Assembly: GCF_014650435.1 (NCBI RefSeq)
Contig: NZ_BMUY01000009.1
Span: 1 to 64,000 of the forward strand
Direction of reading: 5' to 3'
Length of the DNA: 64,000 nt
Source of the DNA: Streptomyces tendae
GTDB taxonomy: Bacteria; Actinomycetota; Actinomycetes; Streptomycetales; Streptomycetaceae
The position numbers and the translations under genes are program-made. The notes beneath the pieces were generated by a model that worked only from the letters and a program-made list of their open reading frames with translations, had not been told where the DNA came from and made no database searches. Below, piece by piece: positions 26,531 through 33,915 of this stretch; position 1 is the first letter of the stretch; each line of letters opens with the position of its first letter.

Positions 26531-27922
26531 ATGACCTCGAACGACGCCCCCCGCCCCGACCGCGGCCCGCGCACCGGCCGTCGGCGTGCGCTGGGCAGGG
26601 GCCCGGAGGTGTCGGCGGCTGCCCCGCTCCCCGAGGAGACGCCTTCCGGCGACGGGGCGCCCGGGACCGCCGGAGCGGCGCCCACCGAAGAGGACCTCCG
26701 GGCCGGACCGGCGTCCGCCCCCGCCGTATCGGCCGGGGCGTCGCCCGCTGACCCCGGAGACCCGCTGCGGGGCCGGGAGACGGCGGCGCCGGACGCGGAG
26801 GAGTACGCCCCCGGAACGGAACCGGACCCCGCGGGCCCCGCCGTGCGCGCGGAGGCGGAGCCGACGGACGCGGGAACGGCGTCGGAGGCGTCGGCGGCGA
26901 CCGAGCGCGGCTCGCTCGCACCCGGCCGACAGGCCGCCGCGCCCGCCGACCGGCGAGTACGGGCGGACGGCCCGCCCGACGCGGTGGCCGCCGAGGATCC
27001 GCCCCTCGTGGTGGCCGCAGAGGATCCGCCCCTCGTGGTGGCCGCCGTGGATCCGCCCCTCGTGCCGGAACAGGCTCCCCGGACCGCGGAGGAGACCTCC
27101 GACGACGCGGGCGACGGTGTCTTCAAGGTGCGGCTCGCCAACTTCGAGGGGCCCTTCGACCTGCTCCTCCAGCTGATCTCCAAGCACAAGATGGACGTCA
27201 CCGAGGTCGCGCTGTCGAAGGTGACCGACGAGTTCATGGCGCACATCCGGGCGATGGGGCCGGACTGGGACCTCGACCAGACCACCGAGTTCCTGGTGGT
27301 CGCGGCCACACTGCTGGACCTGAAGGCGGCCCGGCTGCTGCCCGCCGCCGAGGTCGAGGACGAGGCCGACCTCGCCCTGCTCGAAGCCCGCGACCTGCTC
27401 TTCGCCCGCCTGCTCCAGTACCGCGCGTACAAGCAGATCGCGGAGATCTTCAACGAGCGGCTGGAGGCCGAGGCCCGCCGCTACCCCCGTACCGTGGGCC
27501 TGGAGCCGCACCACGCCGAGCTGCTGCCCGAGGTCGTCATCAGCATCGGCCCCGAGGGCTTCGCCAAGCTCGCCGTGAAGGCGATGCAGCCCAAACCCAA
27601 GCCGCAGGTCTACGTCGAGCACATCCACGCGCCCCTGGTCAGCGTGCAGGAGCAGGCCGGGATCGTCGTCGCCCGCCTGAAGGAGCTGGGCGAGGCCAGC
27701 TTTCGCGTGCTGGTCCAGGACACCGAGGACACACTGACCGTCGTCGCCCGCTTCCTGGCCCTGCTGGAGCTCTACCGGGAGAAGGCCGTCGAGCTGGACC
27801 AGGAGACCGCCCTCGGCGACCTGCTGGTGCGCTGGACCGGCGGTGACGGCCAGACGCAGCCGGTGGTGACCGACGAGTTCGACCGGCCGCCCGAGGTACC
27901 GAAGGAGGAGCAGCAGGCGTGA
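26531..27922 (+). CDS. scpA: Segregation and condensation protein A
   Basis: 463 residues, well above the usual ~260-280 because residues 1-195 are an acidic Ala/Pro/Glu-rich tail. The kleisin core begins FKVRLANFEGPFDLLLQLIS and has HKMDVTEVALSKVTDEFM and FLVVAATLLDLKAARLLP; the C-terminal winged helix is near ASFRVLVQDTEDTLTVVARF. ScpA bridges the two heads of SMC and binds ScpB. It shares a GTGA overlap with scpB. ATG 26531 has no clear Shine-Dalgarno; TAGCCT (26516-26521) lies 9 nt upstream. Confidence 0.95.
   Translation: MTSNDAPRPDRGPRTGRRRALGRGPEVSAAAPLPEETPSGDGAPGTAGAAPTEEDLRAGPASAPAVSAGASPADPGDPLRGRETAAPDAEEYAPGTEPDPAGPAVRAEAEPTDAGTASEASAATERGSLAPGRQAAAPADRRVRADGPPDAVAAEDPPLVVAAEDPPLVVAAVDPPLVPEQAPRTAEETSDDAGDGVFKVRLANFEGPFDLLLQLISKHKMDVTEVALSKVTDEFMAHIRAMGPDWDLDQTTEFLVVAATLLDLKAARLLPAAEVEDEADLALLEARDLLFARLLQYRAYKQIAEIFNERLEAEARRYPRTVGLEPHHAELLPEVVISIGPEGFAKLAVKAMQPKPKPQVYVEHIHAPLVSVQEQAGIVVARLKELGEASFRVLVQDTEDTLTVVARFLALLELYREKAVELDQETALGDLLVRWTGGDGQTQPVVTDEFDRPPEVPKEEQQA
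26984..27064 (+). repeat. Three tandem 27-bp repeats in the scpA N-terminal tail
   Basis: Three consecutive 27-bp units encode VAAEDPPLV, VAAEDPPLV and VAAVDPPLV, each with a GGATCC. They lie in the disordered extension just before the kleisin domain and differ by only a few bases, pointing to recent expansion. Confidence 0.9.
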
Positions 27923-28590
27923 GGGAACAGACCACAGGGGTCGAAGCGACCACCGACGCTCCGGACGGGCCCGACGGTGTCGCCGGACTCGACCTCAAGC
28001 CGGCCCTGGAGGCCGTCCTCATGGTCGTCGACGAGCCCGCGACCGAGGAACAGCTGGCGAAGATACTACAGCGGCCCCGGCGGCGGATCGCGGACGCCCT
28101 GCGCGAGCTGGCCGACGAGTACGCCGTCCAGGGCCGGGGCTTCGAGCTGCGCCTGGTCGCGGGCGGCTGGCGCTTCTACAGCCGGCCCGAGTACGCCGCG
28201 GCCGTCGAGGGCTTCGTCCTGGACGGCCAGCACGCCCGCCTCACCCAGGCCGCGCTCGAGACCCTCGCGGTGGTCGCCTACCGCCAGCCGGTCAGCCGCA
28301 GCCGGGTCTCCGCGGTGCGCGGCGTGAACTGCGACGGCGTGATGCGCACCCTCCTGCAGCGGGGCCTGGTCGAGGAGGCGGGCACGGAACCCGAAACAGG
28401 TGCGATCCTGTACGTGACGACGAACTACTTCCTGGAGCGGATGGGCCTGCGCGGCCTGGACGAGCTCCCGGAGCTCGCGCCCTTCCTCCCGGAGGCTGAG
28501 GCGATCGAGGCCGACACGCTGGAAGGGGTCCCGTCGTTCGATCCGGACGCCCCGGATGCCGGGGACGCAGACGACAAGACGGAATTTTGA
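27919..28590 (+). CDS. scpB: Segregation and condensation protein B
   Basis: 223 residues, start GTG 27919 overlapping the scpA stop. Two winged-helix domains are visible: LKPALEAVLMVVDEPATEEQ to GWRFYSRPEYAAAVEGFV, and LTQAALETLAVVAYRQPVSR then VNCDGVMRTLLQRGLVEEAG with the YVTTNYFLERMGLRGLDELP end. ScpB dimers bind ScpA and support SMC loading. The acidic C-terminal tail is short. The stop overlaps the rluB start (TGATG). Confidence 0.95.
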   Translation: MREQTTGVEATTDAPDGPDGVAGLDLKPALEAVLMVVDEPATEEQLAKILQRPRRRIADALRELADEYAVQGRGFELRLVAGGWRFYSRPEYAAAVEGFVLDGQHARLTQAALETLAVVAYRQPVSRSRVSAVRGVNCDGVMRTLLQRGLVEEAGTEPETGAILYVTTNYFLERMGLRGLDELPELAPFLPEAEAIEADTLEGVPSFDPDAPDAGDADDKTEF

Positions 28591-29705
28591 TGCGAAGCAG
28601 CAGCGGCAGGAACAGCAGCGGAAACAACGGCGGGAGCCGTGGTGGCAACAGCGGCGGCCGCGGCGGGAGCAGCGGGGGCCGCGGCAACCACCGCGGCGCC
28701 GGCAACAACCGCGACGACAAGCAGGGCGGCCGTCCCAAGAAGCCGCGCCCGGAGGAGCGGCGCTACGACGTGGGCCCCGGCGCCACGAAGGACGGCCCGA
28801 AGTCGGGCCGCGGCCCCTCGGCCCGGGGCGGCGCCAAGGGCGGCCCGAAGCGGCCCCAGCAGCGCGGGCGCAGCGCCCCGGCCACGTCCCGCGAGTACGA
28901 GACCCGGGCCGAGGAGCGCAACCGCGAGCGGTACGCGGGCAAGAAGGACGTCAAGCTGCCCAAGACCTTCCCGGGCGCCGAGCAGGAGGGTGAGCGGCTG
29001 CAGAAGGTCCTCGCACGCGCGGGCTACGGCTCCCGGCGCGCCTGCGAGGAGCTGATCGAGCAGGCCAGGGTCGAGATCAACGGCGAGATCGTGCTGGAGC
29101 AGGGCCGCCGCGTCGACCCGGAGAAGGACGAGGTCAAGGTCGACGGCCTGACCGTCGCCACGCAGTCGTACCAGTTCTTCTCGCTGAACAAGCCCGCCGG
29201 TGTCGTCTCCACCATGGAGGACCCGGAGGGCCGCCAGTGCCTCGGCGACTACGTCACCAACCGGGAGACCCGCCTCTTCCACGTGGGCCGGCTCGACACC
29301 GAGACCGAGGGCGTCATCCTGCTCACCAACCACGGCGAGCTGGCGCACCGCCTGACCCACCCCCGGTACGGCGTCAAGAAGACCTATCTCGCGCACATCG
29401 TGGGCCCGATCCCGCGCGACCTCGGCAAGCGCCTCAAGGACGGCATCCAGCTGGAGGACGGGTACGCGCGCGCGGACCACTTCCGGGTCGTCGAGCAGAC
29501 CGGCAAGAACTACCTGGTCGAGGTCACCCTGCACGAGGGCCGCAAGCACATCGTCCGCCGGATGCTGGCGGAGGCGGGCTTCCCCGTCGACAAGCTGGTG
29601 CGCACCGCCTTCGGCCCGATCACCCTGGGCGACCAGAAGTCGGGCTGGCTGCGCCGGCTGTCCAACACGGAGGTCGGGATGCTGATGCAGGAGGTCGACC
29701 TCTAG
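28590..29705 (+). CDS. RluB/RsuA-family pseudouridine synthase
   Basis: 371 residues from ATG 28590. Residues 1-125 are a Gly/Ser/Asn/Arg-rich low-complexity extension (NSSGNNGGSRGGNSGG and basic runs). An S4 domain follows (RLQKVLARAGYGSRRACEEL), then the catalytic domain with FFSLNKPAGVVSTMEDPEGR, the active-site motif GRLDTETEGVILLTNHGEL (catalytic Asp), and HEGRKHIVRRMLAEAGFPV. It isomerises a uridine in large-subunit rRNA. The link to scpAB is conserved in many Gram-positives. Confidence 0.93.
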   Translation: MRSSSGRNSSGNNGGSRGGNSGGRGGSSGGRGNHRGAGNNRDDKQGGRPKKPRPEERRYDVGPGATKDGPKSGRGPSARGGAKGGPKRPQQRGRSAPATSREYETRAEERNRERYAGKKDVKLPKTFPGAEQEGERLQKVLARAGYGSRRACEELIEQARVEINGEIVLEQGRRVDPEKDEVKVDGLTVATQSYQFFSLNKPAGVVSTMEDPEGRQCLGDYVTNRETRLFHVGRLDTETEGVILLTNHGELAHRLTHPRYGVKKTYLAHIVGPIPRDLGKRLKDGIQLEDGYARADHFRVVEQTGKNYLVEVTLHEGRKHIVRRMLAEAGFPVDKLVRTAFGPITLGDQKSGWLRRLSNTEVGMLMQEVDL

Positions 29706-29763
29706 GCCGCGATCCGGGCGAGGGCGCCAGCACGAGGCTTGTGCCGACCGGTCACCCCCTTTT

Positions 29764-29780
29764 ATAGTCGCAGTGACTAT
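29764..29780 (+). promoter_or_regulatory. Candidate NrtR-type operator/promoter
   Basis: ATAGTCGCAGTGACTAT is an exact 6-bp dyad (ATAGTC/GACTAT) around a 5-nt centre, overlapping a good -10 (TATAGT, 29763-29768) and ending 17 nt before the GTG of the Nudix regulator. Placement predicts autorepression of the operon. Confidence 0.7.
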
Positions 29781-29797
29781 TAAGGGGGTGGCCGGTC

Positions 29798-30517
29798 GTG
29801 CACGGCTACGACAAGCACGCTTTCGAACCCTTCGCCGTCACCGTCGACCTCGCTGTCCTCACGCTCCGCGCGGGCGCGCTGCACGTGCTGCTCGTCGAGC
29901 GGGGACAGGAGCCGTACGCCGGCCGCTGGGCACTGCCCGGCGGCTTCCTGCTCCCCGAGGAGTCGGCGGAGACGGCCGCCCGCCGGGAACTGGCCGAGGA
30001 GACCGGCCTCGCGGACGTGACCGGACTGCACCTGGAGCAGCTGCGCACCTACAGCGAGCCCGGCCGCGACCCCCGCATGCGGGTCGTGTCCGTGGCCTTC
30101 GCCGCGCTGCTCCCGGACCCTCCCGAACCGCACGGCGGCGGTGACGCGGCCGAGGCCCGCTGGGTGCCGTACGACAAGGCCCAGGGCCTCGCCTTCGACC
30201 ACGACCGGATCCTGGCCGACGCCCGGGACCGCGTCGGCGCCAAGCTGGAGTACACCTGCCTGGCCACCGCCTTCTGCCCGGCCGAGTTCACCCTCGGCGA
30301 GCTGCAGCAGGTCTACGAGACGGTGTGGGGCACGGCCCTGGACCGGCCCAACTTCCGCCGCAAGGTCCTCGCCACCCCCGGCTTCGTCGAGCCCGTCCCG
30401 GGCGCTGCCCGCCTCACCGGAGGCCGGGGCAAACCGGCCGCCCTCTACCGCGCGGGCCCGGCCACCACCCTGCACCCACCGCTGCTCCGCACCCCTCGGG
30501 AAGGACGCCCCGCATGA
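29798..30517 (+). CDS. NrtR-type Nudix transcriptional regulator
   Basis: 239 residues from GTG 29798 (ribosome site AAGGGGG around 29782). An N-terminal Nudix domain carries an intact Nudix box (GGFLLPEESAETAARREL then AEETGL), followed by a C-terminal winged helix (FTLGELQQVYETVWGTALDR, NFRRKVLATPGFVEP). This is the NrtR layout, in which ADP-ribose or related NAD metabolites release the repressor from DNA. Many NrtR proteins have a degenerate box; here it is complete, so hydrolase activity may be retained (inference). The stop overlaps the next gene by ATGA. Confidence 0.9.
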   Translation: MHGYDKHAFEPFAVTVDLAVLTLRAGALHVLLVERGQEPYAGRWALPGGFLLPEESAETAARRELAEETGLADVTGLHLEQLRTYSEPGRDPRMRVVSVAFAALLPDPPEPHGGGDAAEARWVPYDKAQGLAFDHDRILADARDRVGAKLEYTCLATAFCPAEFTLGELQQVYETVWGTALDRPNFRRKVLATPGFVEPVPGAARLTGGRGKPAALYRAGPATTLHPPLLRTPREGRPA

Positions 30518-31536
30518 CCACGACCACCGGCACCAAGCGCGCCGCCACCGGAGCGCTCACCGGCCTCGCCCTCGGCGACGCGCTGGGCTTCCCGACCGAG
30601 TTCAACGACGTTCCGGCGATCCTCGCCAAGTGCGGCCCCTGGCGGGAGATGGCGCTGCCCCGGCCCGCGATCGTCACCGACGACACCCAGATGACGCTGG
30701 CGCTGGGCAAGGGGCTGCGGACGGCCATGGACCGGGGGGTCCTGTCGCCCGAGGGAATGACCGAGCCGGTACGGCGGGAGTTCATCGCCTGGAACCGTTC
30801 GCCGGACAACAACCGGGCACCGGGCAACACCTGCCTCAGGGCCTGTGACCTCCTCGAGCGGGACGACCGCCCCTGGCAGGACGCCAGCCAGATCCACTCC
30901 AAGGGCTGCGGCGCCAACATGCGCGTCGCACCGGTCGGGCTGGTCCCCGGACTGAGCGACGAACAGCGCGCGGGCGCCGCCCAGTTGCAGTCCGCGCTCA
31001 CCCACGGGCACCCCACCGCGCTCGCCGCCTCCGACCTCACCGCGCACGCTGTACGGCTGCTCGCCGAGGGCGCCGAACCGACCGGCCTGGTCGGGCGGCT
31101 GCGCTCGTACGCTTACGACAACCGCACCCAGTACCACGAGCGCTGGCTCGGCGACCTGTGGACCCGCGCCCAGGACCCGACGCCCGAGCACTTCATCGCG
31201 CGCGGTTGGGACGAGTGCCTGGCGACCCTCGACCGGCTCCAGGAGGCGGTGCGCACCGTCTCGCCCGAGACCGACCCCTGCCTGGCCGTCGGCGAGGGCT
31301 GGATCGCCGAGGAGGCCATGGCGGCCGGGCTGCTCTGCTTCCTGCTCTTCGTCGACGAGCCGCTCACCGCCCTGCGCCGCGGCGCCTGCACCTCCGGCGA
31401 CTCCGACTCCATCGCCTGCCTCGCCGGCGCCTTCGCGGGCGCCCACCTGGGCGCCGACGCCTGGCCGGCCGACTGGGCCGACCGCATCGAGTACCGGGGC
31501 GACCTGCTGACCCTGGGAGCGCTCTGGGACGCTTGA
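30514..31536 (+). CDS. ADP-ribosylglycohydrolase (DraG/ARH family)
   Basis: 340 residues, ATG 30514 overlapping the regulator stop. Family metal-binding motifs are present: GALTGLALGDALGFPTEF at the N-terminus, TDDTQMTLAL near residue 58, and SGDSDSIACLAGAFAGAHLG near residue 305 (usually GDTDT). The enzyme class removes ADP-ribose from modified side chains or cleaves related ADP-ribose conjugates using two divalent metals. The target here is unknown. It is cotranscribed with an ADP-ribose-type sensor upstream and a nucleotidyltransferase 4 nt downstream, which argues for a joint pathway. Confidence 0.93.
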   Translation: MTTTTGTKRAATGALTGLALGDALGFPTEFNDVPAILAKCGPWREMALPRPAIVTDDTQMTLALGKGLRTAMDRGVLSPEGMTEPVRREFIAWNRSPDNNRAPGNTCLRACDLLERDDRPWQDASQIHSKGCGANMRVAPVGLVPGLSDEQRAGAAQLQSALTHGHPTALAASDLTAHAVRLLAEGAEPTGLVGRLRSYAYDNRTQYHERWLGDLWTRAQDPTPEHFIARGWDECLATLDRLQEAVRTVSPETDPCLAVGEGWIAEEAMAAGLLCFLLFVDEPLTALRRGACTSGDSDSIACLAGAFAGAHLGADAWPADWADRIEYRGDLLTLGALWDA

Positions 31537-31540
31537 GCCC

Positions 31541-32293
31541 ATGATCGACGCCCTCGACATCGACCTGGCCCCGGTGGTGGCCGAACAGCCCTTCCCGGTG
31601 CTGTTCGCCACCGTCTCCGGCGCCCACCTCTACGGCTTCCCCTCCCGCGACTCCGACGTCGACCTGCGCGGCGTGCACCTGCTGCCCGCCGCCGACCTGG
31701 TCGGGCTGCGCGAGCCGGAGGAGACGCGGTCGCGGATGTGGGACCGGGACGGCGTCGAGATGGACCTGGTCACGCACGACCTGCGCAAGTTCGTCCGGCT
31801 GATGCTCCGCCGCAACGGCTACGTACTGGAGCAGCTGCTCTCCCCGCTGGTCGTGCACACCACCGAGGCGCACCGGGAGCTGGCCGCCCTCGCGCCAGGT
31901 GTTCTCACCCGCCACCATGCCCACCACTACCGGGGATTCGCGGGCACCCAGTGGCGGCTGTTCGAGAAGACCGGCCAGCTGAAGCCGCTCCTGTACATCT
32001 TCCGGGTGCTGCTCACCGGCATCCACCTGATGCGCACCGGCGAGGTGCAGCCCCACCTGTCCACCCTCGTCGAGGAGATCGACACCGCTCCGGGGTACCT
32101 GCCCGAGCTGGTCGCCGCCAAGGCGGAGCGCGAGCACGGGGACGCGGGGGTCGACCACGCGCGCGTGCGGGCCGACGTGGAGCGGCTGCACGCCGTGCTG
32201 GACGAGGCCCAGGCCGCCTCAGCCCTTCCCGACGCCCCGGCCGGGTACGACGCCCTGCACGACTTCGTCGTACGGGTCCGGCTGGAGCGCTGA
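31541..32293 (+). CDS. RlaP-like nucleotidyltransferase (DNA polymerase beta superfamily), copy 1
   Basis: 250 residues from ATG 31541, 4 nt after the ARH stop. The catalytic signature is GAHLYGFPSRDSDVDLRGVH (G[GS] helix and D-x-D), and a third acidic residue is in GVEMDLVTHDLRKFVRLML. This is the pattern of the YfbR-unrelated PF10127 (Nuc-transf_2, RlaP) group, predicted to act in RNA repair. Its 3' end overlaps by 75 bp with a second family member on the opposite strand. Substrate unknown. Confidence 0.88.
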   Translation: MIDALDIDLAPVVAEQPFPVLFATVSGAHLYGFPSRDSDVDLRGVHLLPAADLVGLREPEETRSRMWDRDGVEMDLVTHDLRKFVRLMLRRNGYVLEQLLSPLVVHTTEAHRELAALAPGVLTRHHAHHYRGFAGTQWRLFEKTGQLKPLLYIFRVLLTGIHLMRTGEVQPHLSTLVEEIDTAPGYLPELVAAKAEREHGDAGVDHARVRADVERLHAVLDEAQAASALPDAPAGYDALHDFVVRVRLER

Positions 32294-32971
32294 GGCTCGG
32301 CGGGTGCGGATCAGGAAGTCCTCCACGCGGCGCCGGTCCGGCTCCTCCGGGAGCGGGCTGTGCCGGGCCGCCTCCTCGCCCTCCCGCACCAGGCGGTTCA
32401 TGCGCGCCTCCACTTCCCGCCAGGGCACCTCGCCGCGCTTCACGGCGAGCAGCGGCTCCCGCTCGTCGCCGACGTCGATCGTCAGTACGCCGGTGCGCAG
32501 CAGGTCGCGGGCGCTGGTCAGCAGCCTGAGCAGGTGCATCGCGTGCTTCCAGCGCGGGGCGCCGTGGGTGCGCACGTCGGCGTCGAGCTTGCGGCGCTGG
32601 CCGTGGGCGTAGCGGGTGAAGGTCTCGTAGGCCCGGCGGGAGAGGAACGCCTCGCGGAGGGTGAGGAGTTCGCGGCCGGTGTCGTCCACCGACTCCACCA
32701 GCGGGGAGTGCAGGCACTCCAGGATGTTCGGGTTCGCCCGCAGGGCCAGCTCGCAGAAGCGCTCCAGCTCCCAGCTGAACTGCTCCTCCGCGGGCCCCTC
32801 CACGTGCGTCGGCGGCTTCTCGAAGCGCCAGTACAGCTCGGTCGGAGCGAGGAAGACGCCGCGGCGGTCGGTGTCGCTGTCCTCCGTCGCCAGCCCGAAG
32901 GCCCGCGAACCCATGACACAGGAGTAGATCGTGTGGTCGCGGACCAGGGTATCGGGCGTCTCGGGGCGCAT
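32219..32971 (-). CDS. RlaP-like nucleotidyltransferase, copy 2
   Basis: 250 residues from ATG 32971. The catalytic motif CVMGSRAFGLATEDSDTDRR is complete, followed by EQFSWELERFCELALRANPN (third acidic residue) and the helical half LLRLLTSARDLLRTGVLTI. The last ~20 residues run antisense into copy 1 and look like an extension. A TACGCT -10 (32978-32983) sits 6 nt before the ATG, suggesting a leaderless transcript, though the Rieske gene ends 23 nt upstream and could be cotranscribed. The two copies are divergent in sequence, so this is not a recent duplication. Confidence 0.88.
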   Translation of the reverse strand: MRPETPDTLVRDHTIYSCVMGSRAFGLATEDSDTDRRGVFLAPTELYWRFEKPPTHVEGPAEEQFSWELERFCELALRANPNILECLHSPLVESVDDTGRELLTLREAFLSRRAYETFTRYAHGQRRKLDADVRTHGAPRWKHAMHLLRLLTSARDLLRTGVLTIDVGDEREPLLAVKRGEVPWREVEARMNRLVREGEEAARHSPLPEEPDRRRVEDFLIRTRRASALQPDPYDEVVQGVVPGRGVGKG

Positions 32972-32993
32972 GGCGGGAGCGTACGCGGGCGGC

Positions 32994-33392
32994 TCACGCC
33001 AGGCGGACCGAATTTCCCTCCACCGTGATCCGCTTCTCCGGCAGCGGCTTCGTGGCCGGACCCCGCACCACCGAGCCGTCGGCCGCGGCGAACCTGCTGC
33101 CGTGGCAGGCGCAGTCGATGGTGCCGTCCCGTACGTCCGACACGATGCAGCCCTGGTGGGTGCAGACCGCCGAGAACGCCTTGAACTCGCCCTTCTTCGG
33201 CTGGGTCACCACAATCTTCTCGTCGGCCAGGACCTTGCCGCCGGCGATCGGGATGTCGCCCGTCCGCGCCAGTTCCTGCCCCGGCGAGGCGGAGGAGCCG
33301 TCGTCGCCTCCGCCGCCGCAACCCGTGCAGAGCGCCACCGCGCCCGCGCCCGTGCAGCGGAGGACCGTACGGCGGCTCGGGGTCTGGGTCAT
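32994..33392 (-). CDS. Rieske [2Fe-2S] lipoprotein with Tat-type signal
   Basis: 132 residues from ATG 33392 with a GGAG ribosome site. The N-terminus SRRTVLRCTGAGAVALCTGC has a twin arginine and a lipobox-like LCTGC, so export and lipid anchoring on the outer membrane face is expected. The cluster-binding residues are C77-x-H79 (CTHQGC) and C94-A-C-H97 (CACHG), with C82 and C96 able to form the stabilising disulfide of high-potential Rieske proteins. Small lone Rieske lipoproteins of this type are common in Streptomyces; the redox partner is unknown. Confidence 0.92.
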   Translation of the reverse strand: MTQTPSRRTVLRCTGAGAVALCTGCGGGGDDGSSASPGQELARTGDIPIAGGKVLADEKIVVTQPKKGEFKAFSAVCTHQGCIVSDVRDGTIDCACHGSRFAAADGSVVRGPATKPLPEKRITVEGNSVRLA

Positions 33393-33552
33393 GTCGCAAC
33401 TCCGGGGGAGGGGGGATCCAGGCGGCGGGGCCAGCGTCTCAGGGGACGGGCGCCGCGGGCCGGTACACGGCGGGCTGACTAGGCTGGACGGACCAAGAAC
33501 CGATACACGCGTCAGCAACATCGGCAGCAGCACGTCAGCAAGGAGCATCGCC

Positions 33553-33915
33553 GTGGCGGTACGAGCGGTCCGGGGCGCCGTCCAACTGGAACGGGACGAG
33601 GCGGGGCACATGGACGAGCAGGTCGCGGCGCTGCTCACCACCCTCATGGAGCGCAACGGCCTGACGGTCGACGACCTGATCAGCCTGTGGTTCACCGCCA
33701 CCCCCGATCTGCACAGCGACTTCCCGGCCGCCGCGGCCCGCGGGCTCGGCATCACCGACGTGCCGCTGATCTGCGCCCAGGAGCTGGACATCGAGGGCGC
33801 CATGCCGCGCGTTGTGCGTGTCCTCGCCCACATCGAGTCCGACCGGCCCCGCGCCGACATCGCCCACGTCTACCTCGGCGCCGCCGCGGCCCTGCGCAAG
33901 GACATCGCCCAGTGA
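33553..33915 (+). CDS. aroH: Chorismate mutase, AroH type
   Basis: 120 residues from GTG 33553 (AAGGAG 33540-33545, 7-nt spacing). The trimeric AroH-fold marks are VRAVRGAVQLERDE, the LMERNGLTVDDLISLWFTAT segment, DLHSDFPAAAARGLG and VLAHIESDRPRADIAHVYL. It converts chorismate to prephenate for phenylalanine and tyrosine synthesis. It overlaps tyrA by GTGA, so the two steps to tyrosine are coupled. Confidence 0.93.
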   Translation: MAVRAVRGAVQLERDEAGHMDEQVAALLTTLMERNGLTVDDLISLWFTATPDLHSDFPAAAARGLGITDVPLICAQELDIEGAMPRVVRVLAHIESDRPRADIAHVYLGAAAALRKDIAQ

